From: G942493275 sp942493275
Lineage (GTDB): Bacteria; Actinomycetota; Coriobacteriia; Anaerosomatales; PHET01
NCBI GenBank assembly: GCA_942493275.1
Contig: OW818687.1
Coordinates: 1,550,001-1,614,000 of the forward strand
Direction: 5' to 3'
DNA length: 64,000 nt
Position 1 is the stretch's first letter. Every line of letters begins with the position of its first letter. Below the pieces are notes generated by a model that saw only the letters and a program-made list of their open reading frames with translations, was not told the DNA's origin and ran no database searches. Of the stretch, positions 36,308 through 45,198 are shown in pieces. A program made the translations under genes and the position numbers.

Positions 36308-36903
36308 CGACGCACCTCGGCAATGAGCCACGGGATCGAGCGTTCGACCGTCACCTGCGAGTAGCGACGCGTCAGAAGCCGGCTGAAGCCGCGCTTGGAC
36401 CAGTGGTGGATGTGTCCCGGGCAGTTGCCCAAGGTCGACAGGTACTTGCCTCGCACGAGGTTCGCGCCCCAGAACAGCGGCTCATCAGGCACCGACAGCA
36501 CGGCCACGCCGCGGCCGACGCGATCGATCTCGGCGAGCACCGCATCCGGGTCGTCCACGTGCTCGAGCACCTCCGAGCAGACCACCAGATCGAAGCTGCC
36601 GTCGTCGTAGGGGAGCCGCTGGCCGTCGCCCACTACGAGGTTGGCGGTCGGCACGAGCCCGCGGGCGACCTCGATGGCTTCGGCGCGGATGTCGAGGCCG
36701 GAGAGCTCGGCGTCGGGCAGCGCCTCGGCGATCAGCCGCAGCAGCCACCCCTGGCCGCACCCGACCTCGAGCACGCGAGCGGGCTTCTCGGCGACGATGA
36801 GCTCCACGACGCGCGTGCGAAACTCGGTCACGAGCCGCTGGCCCCGCTCGGAGAGGTGCGAGTAGTCCTCGGCTGCCATGGGTGTTGTGCGCTCGTCAGT
36901 CAT
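36304..36903 (-). CDS. Class I SAM-dependent methyltransferase
   Basis: This 199-residue protein has the SAM-binding motif VLEVGCGQGWLLRLIAEALP, the acidic strand end ELSGLDIRAEAI, and FDLVVCSEVLEHVDDPD. The C-terminal HIHHWSKRGFSRLL region is common in methyltransferases acting on glycans or lipid-linked intermediates. Its start overlaps the stop of the GT-C-like gene (ATGA), making it the last gene of the five-gene cassette with the exosortase. The substrate is unknown; modification of the cassette's glycan is a reasonable inference. Confidence 0.85.
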   Translation of the reverse strand: MTDERTTPMAAEDYSHLSERGQRLVTEFRTRVVELIVAEKPARVLEVGCGQGWLLRLIAEALPDAELSGLDIRAEAIEVARGLVPTANLVVGDGQRLPYDDGSFDLVVCSEVLEHVDDPDAVLAEIDRVGRGVAVLSVPDEPLFWGANLVRGKYLSTLGNCPGHIHHWSKRGFSRLLTRRYSQVTVERSIPWLIAEVRR

Positions 36904-39236
36904 TGCGGCTCCTGTGTGGCGGGTTCGTCACCGGTGCCGGTCGCGGCTTCGGCGTGTGCGATCGCGTCGTCGAAGACGGCCCGGATGAGTGCCGCTTCGC
37001 TCTCGTTCTCCTTGCTGAACGCGTGGAATGCGAGGTTGTAGCCGATGAAGTAGATGCGACCGCGACCTGCGTCGCGATAGGCGATGACGGGCTTATCGCC
37101 GGCGCGTGCGATGACCTGCAGCGGCGGAGTGCCCGGGCGCTCCACGTAGGACGCACCGGCCCAGACGCCGCCGCCCTCGTCGACGAACTCGGACGAGACG
37201 ACCGGGTCGAGTTCGTGCCTGGCGAGGAATGCCGGGTCCACGGTGAGCTCGGTTGTCGGGTCGAGGACGTCTCGGCGGATGATCGCGTCGAATGCGACCG
37301 TGTCGGCCATCGAGTACGCGACCCCTCCAAGGTTGTGCGATGCATCGAACACCACCGAGCCGCCGCGCTCGACGTACTCTCGCAGCGCCGCCTCGCCATC
37401 CGCGCGGGAGCGCCACTTGGTGCCGTAGACCGCGACCGCGGGGAAGCCGGACAGGTCCTCGGACGCGTAGCCGTCCAGAAACGAGCTTCCCTCCCAGCCA
37501 TAGCGGCCGGCGGTGCTCATCAAGTAGAAGTCGAAGCCGGTGAGCTGCTCGAGGTAGTTGTCCCACGACTTGCCGAGGTACTGGATGCGCGGCAGCGAGG
37601 CGCTTGTCTCGGAGCTGCGTGCAAGCACCGTCGCAATCGGCGCTCGGTCGACCTCCGAGAACTCATCGAAGCGCAGATCGGAGAGGGTGACGAAGTAGTC
37701 GGCGTTGCTCTTCGCGAGTTCGTGCCCGTAAGCCGGCAAGGTCTCGAACGAGGGCATCGGCTTGATGTCGTCGCGCAGGTACCACGCGGTCAGCGGCCAC
37801 AGGTCGGAGTAGATGACCGAGTCGCGCGCACCGGGTTGATCGGCCAGGTAGGCAGCGGTCTGCTCGGCCGAGATGACGAGCGCGTCAGGCTCCGTCGGTG
37901 TCACGGCCATCGTGACGATGAGCGATGCTGCGACGAACGCCGCAACGAGGACGCCGGCGCCGTGGCGCAGGAATGCGGCCCGGCTCGGGCGGTCCGGTGA
38001 GGCGGCAGCCGCCAGACGAGCCCCGGCGATCTCCCACCCGCGCAGCACGAAGTAGATGATCGGTAGCGCCATCGGGATGAAGTAGCGCGGTACCAGGATC
38101 GCCTGGTGGCCGTGGAAGTCGACGTAGATCGCGAGCCAGGCGAGCATCACGGCATCGAGCGCCGCGTGAGCGGTGGTGCGCCCGTGCTCGTCGCGGGGCG
38201 CGAGCATCCGCCATACCGAGAAGACCGCGACGGGGATCGTCAGCTGGCGGAGCATCATGCCGCCGCGAAGCTGCGCGAACAGGGCGGGCAATGCGCCCAG
38301 CACCGCCAGCGCGATCCGGCGCGCGCCCGGCCGGTTGGACTCGAAGTATCCGCCAGTCGCGGTCACCAGCGCCGCGACCGCCACGAGAAGCACGAACACC
38401 GTCAGGATCACGAGCGGCTCGGGCGCCAGGAACACCGGCATGCGCGAGAGGTAGTAGAGCGCCGAGCTGGTCGCGCCCTCGCCGCCGGGCGTGGTCACAT
38501 TCTCGGAGAAGCCGAACGCGACGATGAAGGGGAACAGCGCATCGCCGAAAGTCCGGTGGTAATACGAGCCCGCCGGCAGGTAGACCAGTATTCCGAGGAA
38601 CGCCGAGACCGCGATCGTCCAGGCGTGCCGGAAGAACGAGGCCCTGAACGCGAGCCAGACCAGGCACGCGAATGCGAACAGGATCGCGGTGAATCGGGTC
38701 ATCGTCGCTGCGACAAAGAGGGGGCCTGCAAGCAAGAACCATGCGGGGTTGTCCTCGGTCGCCTTGATGAGCACGAGCAGCAGCCACGTGCAGATTGCGA
38801 TCGCAGCGGAGTCGGTGTAGCCAACGCCGACGTACTCCCACAGCGGGGCGACCGCGAGTATCGCGAGGGCGCCTGCACCCGCGAACACGACGTCGAAGCG
38901 GCGCCGAAGGAGCCAGTAGAACGCGAGCACCCCCGAGAGCGTGAGCGCGCCATCCACCCACTGGATGACGGAGGTGTCGAGTTCGCCGGTCACCCGGAAG
39001 ACCCACGACACCAGCAGGGGGAGCGCAGGCGGGCGATGCGGCTCGATGTAGCCGAAACCCTTGCCCGCGAAGTCGGCGGCGTTGGCGAGAAACGCATAGG
39101 TATCCCAACCGGGCCCCACGTGCACCGCGATCGAGACCTTCCATGCGATGAGACCGACGGCCGCGACCACTACCACGGCCGCACCGATCACGCCCGCGAG
39201 CATGCGCGGGCTCGGGCCTGTCCGAGCTGGATGCAC
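36900..39236 (-). CDS. GT-C-like membrane glycosyltransferase with soluble GATase-like C-terminus
   Basis: This 778-residue protein starts at a GTG immediately after the upstream TAG, with GGAGGG eight bases ahead. The first ~430 residues carry around eleven membrane helices. An early periplasmic loop with GPGWDTYAFLANAADFAGKG and PHRPPALPLL resembles the Asp-containing loop of ArnT/PMT-type GT-C enzymes. Residues ~430-760 are extracellular, with a Rossmann-like run (GFPAVAVYGTKW, YVERGGSVVFDASHN, GRIYFIGYNLAFHAF) similar to type 1 glutamine-amidotransferase folds, but no catalytic Cys is apparent. GT-C enzymes use polyprenyl-phosphate sugars, as would be made by the gene at 34411. Confidence 0.75.
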   Translation of the reverse strand: MHPARTGPSPRMLAGVIGAAVVVVAAVGLIAWKVSIAVHVGPGWDTYAFLANAADFAGKGFGYIEPHRPPALPLLVSWVFRVTGELDTSVIQWVDGALTLSGVLAFYWLLRRRFDVVFAGAGALAILAVAPLWEYVGVGYTDSAAIAICTWLLLVLIKATEDNPAWFLLAGPLFVAATMTRFTAILFAFACLVWLAFRASFFRHAWTIAVSAFLGILVYLPAGSYYHRTFGDALFPFIVAFGFSENVTTPGGEGATSSALYYLSRMPVFLAPEPLVILTVFVLLVAVAALVTATGGYFESNRPGARRIALAVLGALPALFAQLRGGMMLRQLTIPVAVFSVWRMLAPRDEHGRTTAHAALDAVMLAWLAIYVDFHGHQAILVPRYFIPMALPIIYFVLRGWEIAGARLAAAASPDRPSRAAFLRHGAGVLVAAFVAASLIVTMAVTPTEPDALVISAEQTAAYLADQPGARDSVIYSDLWPLTAWYLRDDIKPMPSFETLPAYGHELAKSNADYFVTLSDLRFDEFSEVDRAPIATVLARSSETSASLPRIQYLGKSWDNYLEQLTGFDFYLMSTAGRYGWEGSSFLDGYASEDLSGFPAVAVYGTKWRSRADGEAALREYVERGGSVVFDASHNLGGVAYSMADTVAFDAIIRRDVLDPTTELTVDPAFLARHELDPVVSSEFVDEGGGVWAGASYVERPGTPPLQVIARAGDKPVIAYRDAGRGRIYFIGYNLAFHAFSKENESEAALIRAVFDDAIAHAEAATGTGDEPATQEPQ

Positions 39237-40796
39237 CTAGCCGTCCCTCCGGGTCTGCAAGACCACGCGGACGAACACGGCGATGGCGAGCATCAGAGGC
39301 AGAACCACCGCGGCGATCGCGCGCGTCATGCGCATCAGCGAGACGCCCACGACACCGAACATGCCGGCGAGCAGTTCGACCGAGCGCAGCCTGAGCATAC
39401 CCGCATCGCGTCGCGCGGTCTGCATCGGACCCTGGGTCGTCCACTGCTGCTTCTCGGTGAGCGCCATCAGGAAGCCCGAGAAGCGGAAGTGGAACACGAT
39501 GAAGCGGTAGATCGGGAGAACCAGGATCGCCCACTCGCTGTGCTCGATGCGGGCCCGGGTCTGCCGGTCCGAGATCGTGTAGGCGACGAGTGAGTTGATG
39601 GCCTCGATGATCAGGTAGAAGGCGTAGATCGCGATCAGGGCGATGGCAAGCAGGCGCCACGAGTAGCCGATCAGCGGGAAGCATGCGATCAGCGGCATCC
39701 AGATGAGACGTGGGAACGCGAGCGTGTGATCGAACAGCATCATCTTGGGGATGCCGAAGCGGCTGAAGCTGCCGGCCTCATCCGATCCCACCAGGTCCTC
39801 ATGCATGCTGACGACCTCGATCTGACCGCGGGCCCAGCGCACGCGCTGCGCGTACAGGGCGTCCCAGTCGATGACCGGCTCGAGGTGGATGCGAGCGTCC
39901 TCGACGAAGCCGATCTTCACGCCCCGGCGGTGCAGTTCGAAGGTGAGCAGCGTGTCCTCGGACACGGTGTCGTTGCGATAGACGCAGTCGCCGTCAAAGA
40001 CCGAGCGGCGAAACGCCGAGCACGCGCCCGCGAGCGAGTACATCGTCCCGGTGATCGACTGCGAACGGCGGCCGAGGTCGAACGCGGTCAGGTACTCGAG
40101 GAACTGCGACTTGACCATGAAGCGCTCGAAGAACGAGAGCTTTCTCGGAATGAGGTCGCCGTTGTCGTCGAGCACGAGTGTGCCTTCGCGGTCACGCTCC
40201 TCGATGATGTCCCAGTCGACCTCGATGTTGCCCGTGGCGGCGCCGATCTCGGGGTTGCGCACGAAGTACTCGGCGATGCTGCGAACCGCCAGCGGGTCGA
40301 GCACCACGTCGGAGTCGATGTTCATCACGATCTCGCCCGTGGACGCCTCGAGTCCCGCATTGAGCGCATGCGCCTTGCCGGCATGTCCGTTGCGGATCAG
40401 CGCCAGCGTGCCCTTGAAAGGTCCGACCTTGATGGGCCGGCCGCGCAGCAGGTAGCCGCCGGGTGCCGGCGTGCCGTCCACGTGCTCCTCGACTCGGTCC
40501 GCGGTGCCGTCGGTGGAGCCGTCGTCGATGACGATGATCTCGAGCCTGTCGTGGGGATACGCCTGCATCTTGACCGAGTTGATGCAGCGGTCGATGACCT
40601 CGACCTCGTTGTGGGCCGGGATGATCACCGAGACGGTCGGCAGTGCATCGTCCAGAATTCGGCGCTCGCTCTTGCTCCGCCGGCGCTTGTGCGTCCATAC
40701 CGTCGCGAGCCGCGACACCGCATCGACGCCGTCGACGAGCACCGGCGTGATGAGCCACACACCCCAGATAAGCAGGAAGCTCCACAGACTGCTCAC
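39237..40796 (-). CDS. Processive family 2 glycosyltransferase, exosortase-G-associated type
   Basis: The protein has 519 residues. An N-terminal helix precedes a GT2 domain with TVSVIIPAHNEVEVID, VIDDGSTDGTAD, NIDSDVVLD, a DTVSEDTLLTFE acceptor block, and the QRVRWARGQ motif that matches QxxRW of processive synthases such as BcsA and PgaC. Four C-terminal helices follow. The clade associated with XrtG exosortases has this layout. The start GTG overlaps the exosortase stop (GTGA). The product could be a polymer or a glycan on the sorted protein. Confidence 0.88.
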   Translation of the reverse strand: MSSLWSFLLIWGVWLITPVLVDGVDAVSRLATVWTHKRRRSKSERRILDDALPTVSVIIPAHNEVEVIDRCINSVKMQAYPHDRLEIIVIDDGSTDGTADRVEEHVDGTPAPGGYLLRGRPIKVGPFKGTLALIRNGHAGKAHALNAGLEASTGEIVMNIDSDVVLDPLAVRSIAEYFVRNPEIGAATGNIEVDWDIIEERDREGTLVLDDNGDLIPRKLSFFERFMVKSQFLEYLTAFDLGRRSQSITGTMYSLAGACSAFRRSVFDGDCVYRNDTVSEDTLLTFELHRRGVKIGFVEDARIHLEPVIDWDALYAQRVRWARGQIEVVSMHEDLVGSDEAGSFSRFGIPKMMLFDHTLAFPRLIWMPLIACFPLIGYSWRLLAIALIAIYAFYLIIEAINSLVAYTISDRQTRARIEHSEWAILVLPIYRFIVFHFRFSGFLMALTEKQQWTTQGPMQTARRDAGMLRLRSVELLAGMFGVVGVSLMRMTRAIAAVVLPLMLAIAVFVRVVLQTRRDG

Positions 40797-41395
40797 GCCG
40801 CGGCCCCTTCCTCGAGGCGCCTACGGGTGAAGCCGATGGTCGGCCTCGTCATCAGGAACCAGTACAACGCGACGGTTCCGATGAAGAAGAAGATGCGACC
40901 GAACACCGCGTGGGCGGCGAATACCCAGTCGGTCCCAAAGGCGTTGATGATCGCGACTATGAGCAGAATGCGCCCGATGTTGATGACGTAGGTCATCAGC
41001 GCGCCCGTGATACCCAGTATCGCGCGCTTGCCCGGGCGAAACGCCGGGTAGAACGCGGTGAGTCCCACGATGGCCGCCATCTCAAGGATCGCCGAGCACT
41101 CCAGGCCGATGTCGAACACGGCCCAGCCGGTGTGGTTGGGGATGGCCAGCCCGGTGCCCTCGACCACGGTGACGCCGATGCCCATCAGGCCCGCCAGCAT
41201 CGCGACCTGTGCCGCCTCGACACTCTCGATGACGGTGTCGATGTCGAGCGCTGCAGCGCCGAAGGCGAGCAGCAGCACGAATCCGAACGCGCCCACGAGG
41301 TAGAACAGCAGCCAGCGGCGCAGGCGAAGGAGGCCGAAGGTCACGGCCGCCCAAACCACGATCGCCAGGAGCCACGCGGTGATCTGCGGGTTCAT
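40793..41395 (-). CDS. xrtG: Exosortase family protein, XrtG type
   Basis: This 200-residue integral membrane protein has about seven helices. The exosortase/archaeosortase catalytic triad is visible: Cys100 in LECSAILEMAA, Arg142 in INIGRILLIV, and His162 in FAAHAVFGRIFFF. These enzymes cut and transfer proteins bearing C-terminal tripartite tails. The gene overlaps its upstream neighbour, a secreted protein with such a tail, and its downstream neighbour, the glycosyltransferase, by 4 bases each. This gene order matches the XrtG systems known mainly from Firmicutes. The XrtG assignment rests on the partner genes and the short length. Confidence 0.85.
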   Translation of the reverse strand: MNPQITAWLLAIVVWAAVTFGLLRLRRWLLFYLVGAFGFVLLLAFGAAALDIDTVIESVEAAQVAMLAGLMGIGVTVVEGTGLAIPNHTGWAVFDIGLECSAILEMAAIVGLTAFYPAFRPGKRAILGITGALMTYVINIGRILLIVAIINAFGTDWVFAAHAVFGRIFFFIGTVALYWFLMTRPTIGFTRRRLEEGAAA

Positions 41396-44010
41396 CGGCG
41401 ATCACCCGCCTCAGCGAGTGCGGGCGCCAGGCGCCTGCCCATCACGATGCCCACGAACAGAAGTCCGAGGACGAAGACCGGCCAGCCAAGCGCCGGTATT
41501 GAGTAGAACTGAGTGGTCTTGACGTCGATGACGCGGCCGTTGGGCTCGGTCCACGTCGCGGTCACGTTGTAGTCGCCCTGATGCGGGAAGTCGCGGTTGT
41601 TGACGGTCCACGGGGTCGACTCGCTCCAGCTCGCGCCGCCTGCTACGTCGATGCCGGTCGTCACGTGCGAACTCACCGAAGCCACGCCGTCCCAGGTGTG
41701 CGGCAGCCCGGCCGAGTCGATCCAGGTGTCTCCGCTGTTGAAGGCCCCGTCACCGTTGTCGTCCCACCAGATGACGTAGGTCATCGTGGTGTTTGCGAGC
41801 GTTCGCGTGTTGTCGTTGACCGCCGAGGAGGTGACCGCGACGTCGCTGCCGACCCCGGGCGCATCCGTCGCCGAAAGGCCGGTGATCTCGGCGTTCCAGG
41901 AGACCGTGAACGGGTTGGTCTCGAGCAGCGTCAGTTTGTTGCCTCCGGCGCGGCTCCACAGCTCGACTGTCCAGTTGCCGGTGAGGTCGGTCATCTTGGT
42001 GTCGTACGCGTCGAACGCCATGCCGGTCGTGTCGACGATCCGGTCGGGGCTCGTGCGCACGACCGTGCCGTTGCTGTCTTTCCACACGAAGAACACCGAG
42101 CTGCCCGCCGAGAGCCCGGTCCCTCTCGCGAAGCCGGTCTCGCCAAGTTCGAAGCGATCCTCGGTGGCGGTGTAGCCCTCGGAGTCGAAGAGCTGCAAGG
42201 TGCGGACCGTGGTGGTGTCGATCGCGGTCACGGTCGTTGCGCCCGTAGTCGCGCGGATGGTCGTCACATCCACCGTGTTGGCCGCCGTACCGACGGGCAC
42301 GGCGACTCGAACGACGATGTCGCGGCTCTCACCGTTGGGGCCGAGGGTGATCGACGTGACGGGCGTGACTCCATCGCTGTCAAACACCGATACCGGCCAG
42401 CCGCGCGACGAGAGCCCGGTCAGAGTGATGGTCCGGGTCGTGGGCCAGCTGTTGGTGACCGTGTGGCTGTAGACCATCGTGGAGCCGGCTCCGCCAAAGC
42501 CGGTGTTGCTCGGCGTGATCGCGAGACCCGCCGCCACCCGGGTGGTGGCCGTCGCGCTGGCACGCAGCGCAGGTGCACCCTGCACCGTTGCGGTCAGCCG
42601 CGCAACATCTTGCAGGCCGATAAGGGCGACGGCCGGCACAGAGACGTTCACGCGCACCTCGGCAGACGAGTTCGCGCCGATGTCGATAGTCGTGATCGAG
42701 TTCCCGTTCAGGTCGGTGATGGTGTACGGGAATCCGAGCGAGGTCAGCACCGACAGGTCGAATGTCTCGGCGGCGTCGGTGTTGTTCTGGACGGTGAACG
42801 TGTACGCGGCGGTCTGACCGGGCGCCATCGTCGCACTCTGGTCGGGGAGGACCACCACGCGTCCGCAGGTCGTGGTATCGGTCGCCGTGTCCTTCACCGT
42901 CGGGTCGCGTCGTGACGCGGCGGTCATCGACGTGAGGTCGTCGACGCCCTGCGGCGTACCCTCCGGAATCGCAACGTGCACCTGCACCGTCGTTGAATCA
43001 CCGCGGTCGAGCGTCACGGCGTCGGAGGCGAGCGGGTTGCCCGCGAGATCGGTGAACCAGACGCTCCAGCCCCTGTTCGAGATGGCGGAGAGGTCGATTG
43101 TGTCTTGCTGGTTCGACTCGTTGGTCACTGTGTGCAGATACGTGACGGTCGAGCCGGCTTCGCCGCCGCCCTGTCGGTCAGGACTGATGGACAGGCCTCT
43201 TGCGACCAGCCACCAGATGTCGTCCACGTTGTCCTCGATCTGGCCGCGGTTCTCCTCGAGGTACTGCGGCGGCTGCCCAATCCACTTGCGCGTGTTGCTC
43301 GGCACCCATTTCGTGCCGAACGAAGATCCGTTGGCGTTGACGAAGTGGATCGCGATAGGGCTGCCGGGCGCGAGGCCGAGGTCGCTCCAGGCGACGCGTC
43401 CCTCGAACTCGACGCCGTTCGAGGCCATCCAGCCGTCCATCGGATCCTGCGGCAGAGTCTGCCCGCTCTGGACATCCGCCCAGCCGTCAGGAGTCTCGCC
43501 GTCGTGACCCATGGGGTCGCCGGCCGGATGCAGGTAGGGTCCGTCCTTGCCGATGATCGCTTGGTTGTAATTGTAGATGCCGGCGGTCGGGCTCGGTGCA
43601 TGGGCGTCTGCGAAACGACTGGAGTCGCTCTGCCCGACGCTCCACCACACGACGGCGTCGGTGTTCTGCAGCAGGCCGTCGCCGCCACGGTCGATGTAGG
43701 CGGCGAAAGTGACCGCCTTCGTGCCTCCGGATGTGCGCCGGTAGGCCAGGTACAGATACTCGTCGTCCCACGTGGCGTTGACCAGATAGACGTCGCGGTC
43801 GGGCTGGCCCGGGTAGTCGGGGTCCGGGTCGGTGATCTGCGTGTCATGCGAGGAGTTGTCCTGGTCGGCGCGCACGCCGGTCCAGTCAGCCAGGTCTCCG
43901 TCGATGTTTATGGGCGAGCTGATGATTGCTGCGGAAGGCGAGGCGGGGAGGCAGACGATGGCGAAGATGAGGGCGCCAAGGAACGCACGAAGGACGCGGT
44001 GCACGCGCAT
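41392..44010 (-). CDS. Large secreted protein with CBM9-like domain and C-terminal sorting tail
   Basis: The ATG at 44010 starts a good signal peptide (RVHRVLRAFLGALIFAIVCLPA); a GTG at 44064 would add 18 residues. The protein is 872 residues. The N-terminal ~230 residues look like a family 9 carbohydrate-binding or DOMON-type fold (INIDGDLADWTGV, WDDEYLYLAYR, ADVQSG, FEGRVAWSDLG). Three beta-sandwich repeats of the NEW3/CARDB type follow (GSTVTYLHTVTNES, GQTAAYTFTVQNNT, GSTMVYSHTVTNSW). Two further beta domains come next. The tail reads YSIPALGW, a hydrophobic helix, and MGRRL, a layout like IPTL/PEP-type sorting signals. As first gene of the cassette it is the likely exosortase substrate. 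Confidence 0.82.
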   Translation of the reverse strand: MRVHRVLRAFLGALIFAIVCLPASPSAAIISSPINIDGDLADWTGVRADQDNSSHDTQITDPDPDYPGQPDRDVYLVNATWDDEYLYLAYRRTSGGTKAVTFAAYIDRGGDGLLQNTDAVVWWSVGQSDSSRFADAHAPSPTAGIYNYNQAIIGKDGPYLHPAGDPMGHDGETPDGWADVQSGQTLPQDPMDGWMASNGVEFEGRVAWSDLGLAPGSPIAIHFVNANGSSFGTKWVPSNTRKWIGQPPQYLEENRGQIEDNVDDIWWLVARGLSISPDRQGGGEAGSTVTYLHTVTNESNQQDTIDLSAISNRGWSVWFTDLAGNPLASDAVTLDRGDSTTVQVHVAIPEGTPQGVDDLTSMTAASRRDPTVKDTATDTTTCGRVVVLPDQSATMAPGQTAAYTFTVQNNTDAAETFDLSVLTSLGFPYTITDLNGNSITTIDIGANSSAEVRVNVSVPAVALIGLQDVARLTATVQGAPALRASATATTRVAAGLAITPSNTGFGGAGSTMVYSHTVTNSWPTTRTITLTGLSSRGWPVSVFDSDGVTPVTSITLGPNGESRDIVVRVAVPVGTAANTVDVTTIRATTGATTVTAIDTTTVRTLQLFDSEGYTATEDRFELGETGFARGTGLSAGSSVFFVWKDSNGTVVRTSPDRIVDTTGMAFDAYDTKMTDLTGNWTVELWSRAGGNKLTLLETNPFTVSWNAEITGLSATDAPGVGSDVAVTSSAVNDNTRTLANTTMTYVIWWDDNGDGAFNSGDTWIDSAGLPHTWDGVASVSSHVTTGIDVAGGASWSESTPWTVNNRDFPHQGDYNVTATWTEPNGRVIDVKTTQFYSIPALGWPVFVLGLLFVGIVMGRRLAPALAEAGDRR

Positions 44011-44313
44011 ACCGCGTGCACGCGTCCCGGGATCCCGGTCCGGCGTGTCGTGCCCCCTGCCCACTCAGCGTTCTCACTTCCGTTTGAGTCTCGCGTACCG
44101 CGGCTGCCCGGCCACGTCCTGGTGCACGCGCGACATACATATGTGCATTAAACATCGGGTCTTTTGATAGGTGACTGTAGCGCATGCCTTGCCTCGTACC
44201 GCGAACGGCTTGATTTCGGCGTGCGAATGGTTTCATACGGTGTATACCCGATGATGAGCGGCAACCAATCGGTCGAAAGTGAGCGACGAACGGCGAAGGT
44301 GTGACGGCCGTCG
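44011..44313. other. Intergenic region upstream of the exosortase cassette
   Basis: No gene is supported here. It contains the alternative GTG start at 44064, a candidate minus-strand promoter (44241-44268), and GC-rich palindromes including CCCGGG and CGCGTGCACGCG around 44010-44040 close to the start codon. The leader from the candidate promoter would be about 225 bases. Confidence 0.5.
44241..44268 (-). promoter_or_regulatory. Candidate promoter of the exosortase cassette
   Basis: On the minus strand TTGGTT (44268-44263) and TATACA (44246-44241) are separated by 16 bases. This is the best sigma-70-like pair upstream of the secreted-protein gene. Confidence 0.35.
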
Positions 44314-45051
44314 CTAGCCCTCGTCGATGGGCTGGAGCACCGCCTGGGTCGCGACCACGCCGCCCCATCTGACCACCCTCGTCGTCGCCAGGACGTGAAC
44401 CCTGGTCCCGTTGGGCGACACGATCTCGATCGGCAGCCCCGGAACGGGCGACTTCGTGAGCAGAACCTGCTTGCGGGCCTCTCGGACGGATTTGTGGTAC
44501 TCCGGCGCGATGAAGTCGTAGGTCCTGGAGCCGATGAGTTCGTCGGGCGAGTCGAGGGACAGGAGCCTCGCGACGGCGGCGTTGGCGAAGACGACCCTGT
44601 CGTCAACCACGACGGTGAGTCCCTCGGGAAGCGCGTCAACGAGGTTGCGGTACCGTTCCTCACTGTCCCGGAGCTCCCGCATCACCTGCTCGCGTTCGGT
44701 GACTTCGGTGATGAGGCTCAGCATCGCGGGCTTGCCCTCGTACATGAGTGGTACCGATGCGATCTGACCGTCGGCAGTGCCGCCGTCGAGCCGCTTGAGG
44801 TGGTACACGACCGGGGGAGGGCTCTGGCCCAGCGCGACCGCGGCTATGTCGCGTAAGGCGACCCCATGCTGAGCAGGCTCGATGAAGTCGAGGATGCTGC
44901 GACCGATCAGCTGGTCGGGATGGGAGGCGCCGGCCAGCTTGATGTTGTGCGAGTTGGTCCAGATCACGCGGCCGGAGATAGGGCTGGCCACGACCGCCGA
45001 TATCGGCAGCCGTTCAAGGATCCGAAGCACAGGCGCAAGACGCTTATCCAA
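44314..45051 (-). CDS. Two-PAS-domain sensor protein without output domain
   Basis: The TTG at 45051 with GGGGAG upstream gives 245 residues starting just before the first PAS; an ATG at 45171 would add 40 Arg/His-rich residues with no domain character. PAS 1 (about 12-130) shows VIWTNSHNIKLAG and GRSILDFIEPAQ. PAS 2 (about 135-244) shows LVDALPEGLTVVVDDRVVFAN and IGSRTYDFIAPEYH. No kinase, cyclase or HTH follows, so it must signal through a partner. It lies upstream of, and on the same strand as, the exosortase cassette. Confidence 0.78.
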   Translation of the reverse strand: MDKRLAPVLRILERLPISAVVASPISGRVIWTNSHNIKLAGASHPDQLIGRSILDFIEPAQHGVALRDIAAVALGQSPPPVVYHLKRLDGGTADGQIASVPLMYEGKPAMLSLITEVTEREQVMRELRDSEERYRNLVDALPEGLTVVVDDRVVFANAAVARLLSLDSPDELIGSRTYDFIAPEYHKSVREARKQVLLTKSPVPGLPIEIVSPNGTRVHVLATTRVVRWGGVVATQAVLQPIDEG

Positions 45052-45198
45052 TGTGGCAGCTCCCCGAGATACGGCCGACCCTGCCGAGTGTAGCGCGTGT
45101 GACCTGTGATTTCGACGCACAAGATGCGGCGGCGGGCCGCTTCGGTGTATGCTCGTCGGGCCGACTCGCAACGACTACATCGAATCGAGGAACGCGTC

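Noticed and set aside
38106..39593. 495-codon plus-strand frame opposite the GT-C-like and GT2 genes
   Set aside because: Its composition is Arg/Glu/His-rich with no domain; the minus-strand genes have clear membrane helices and motifs.
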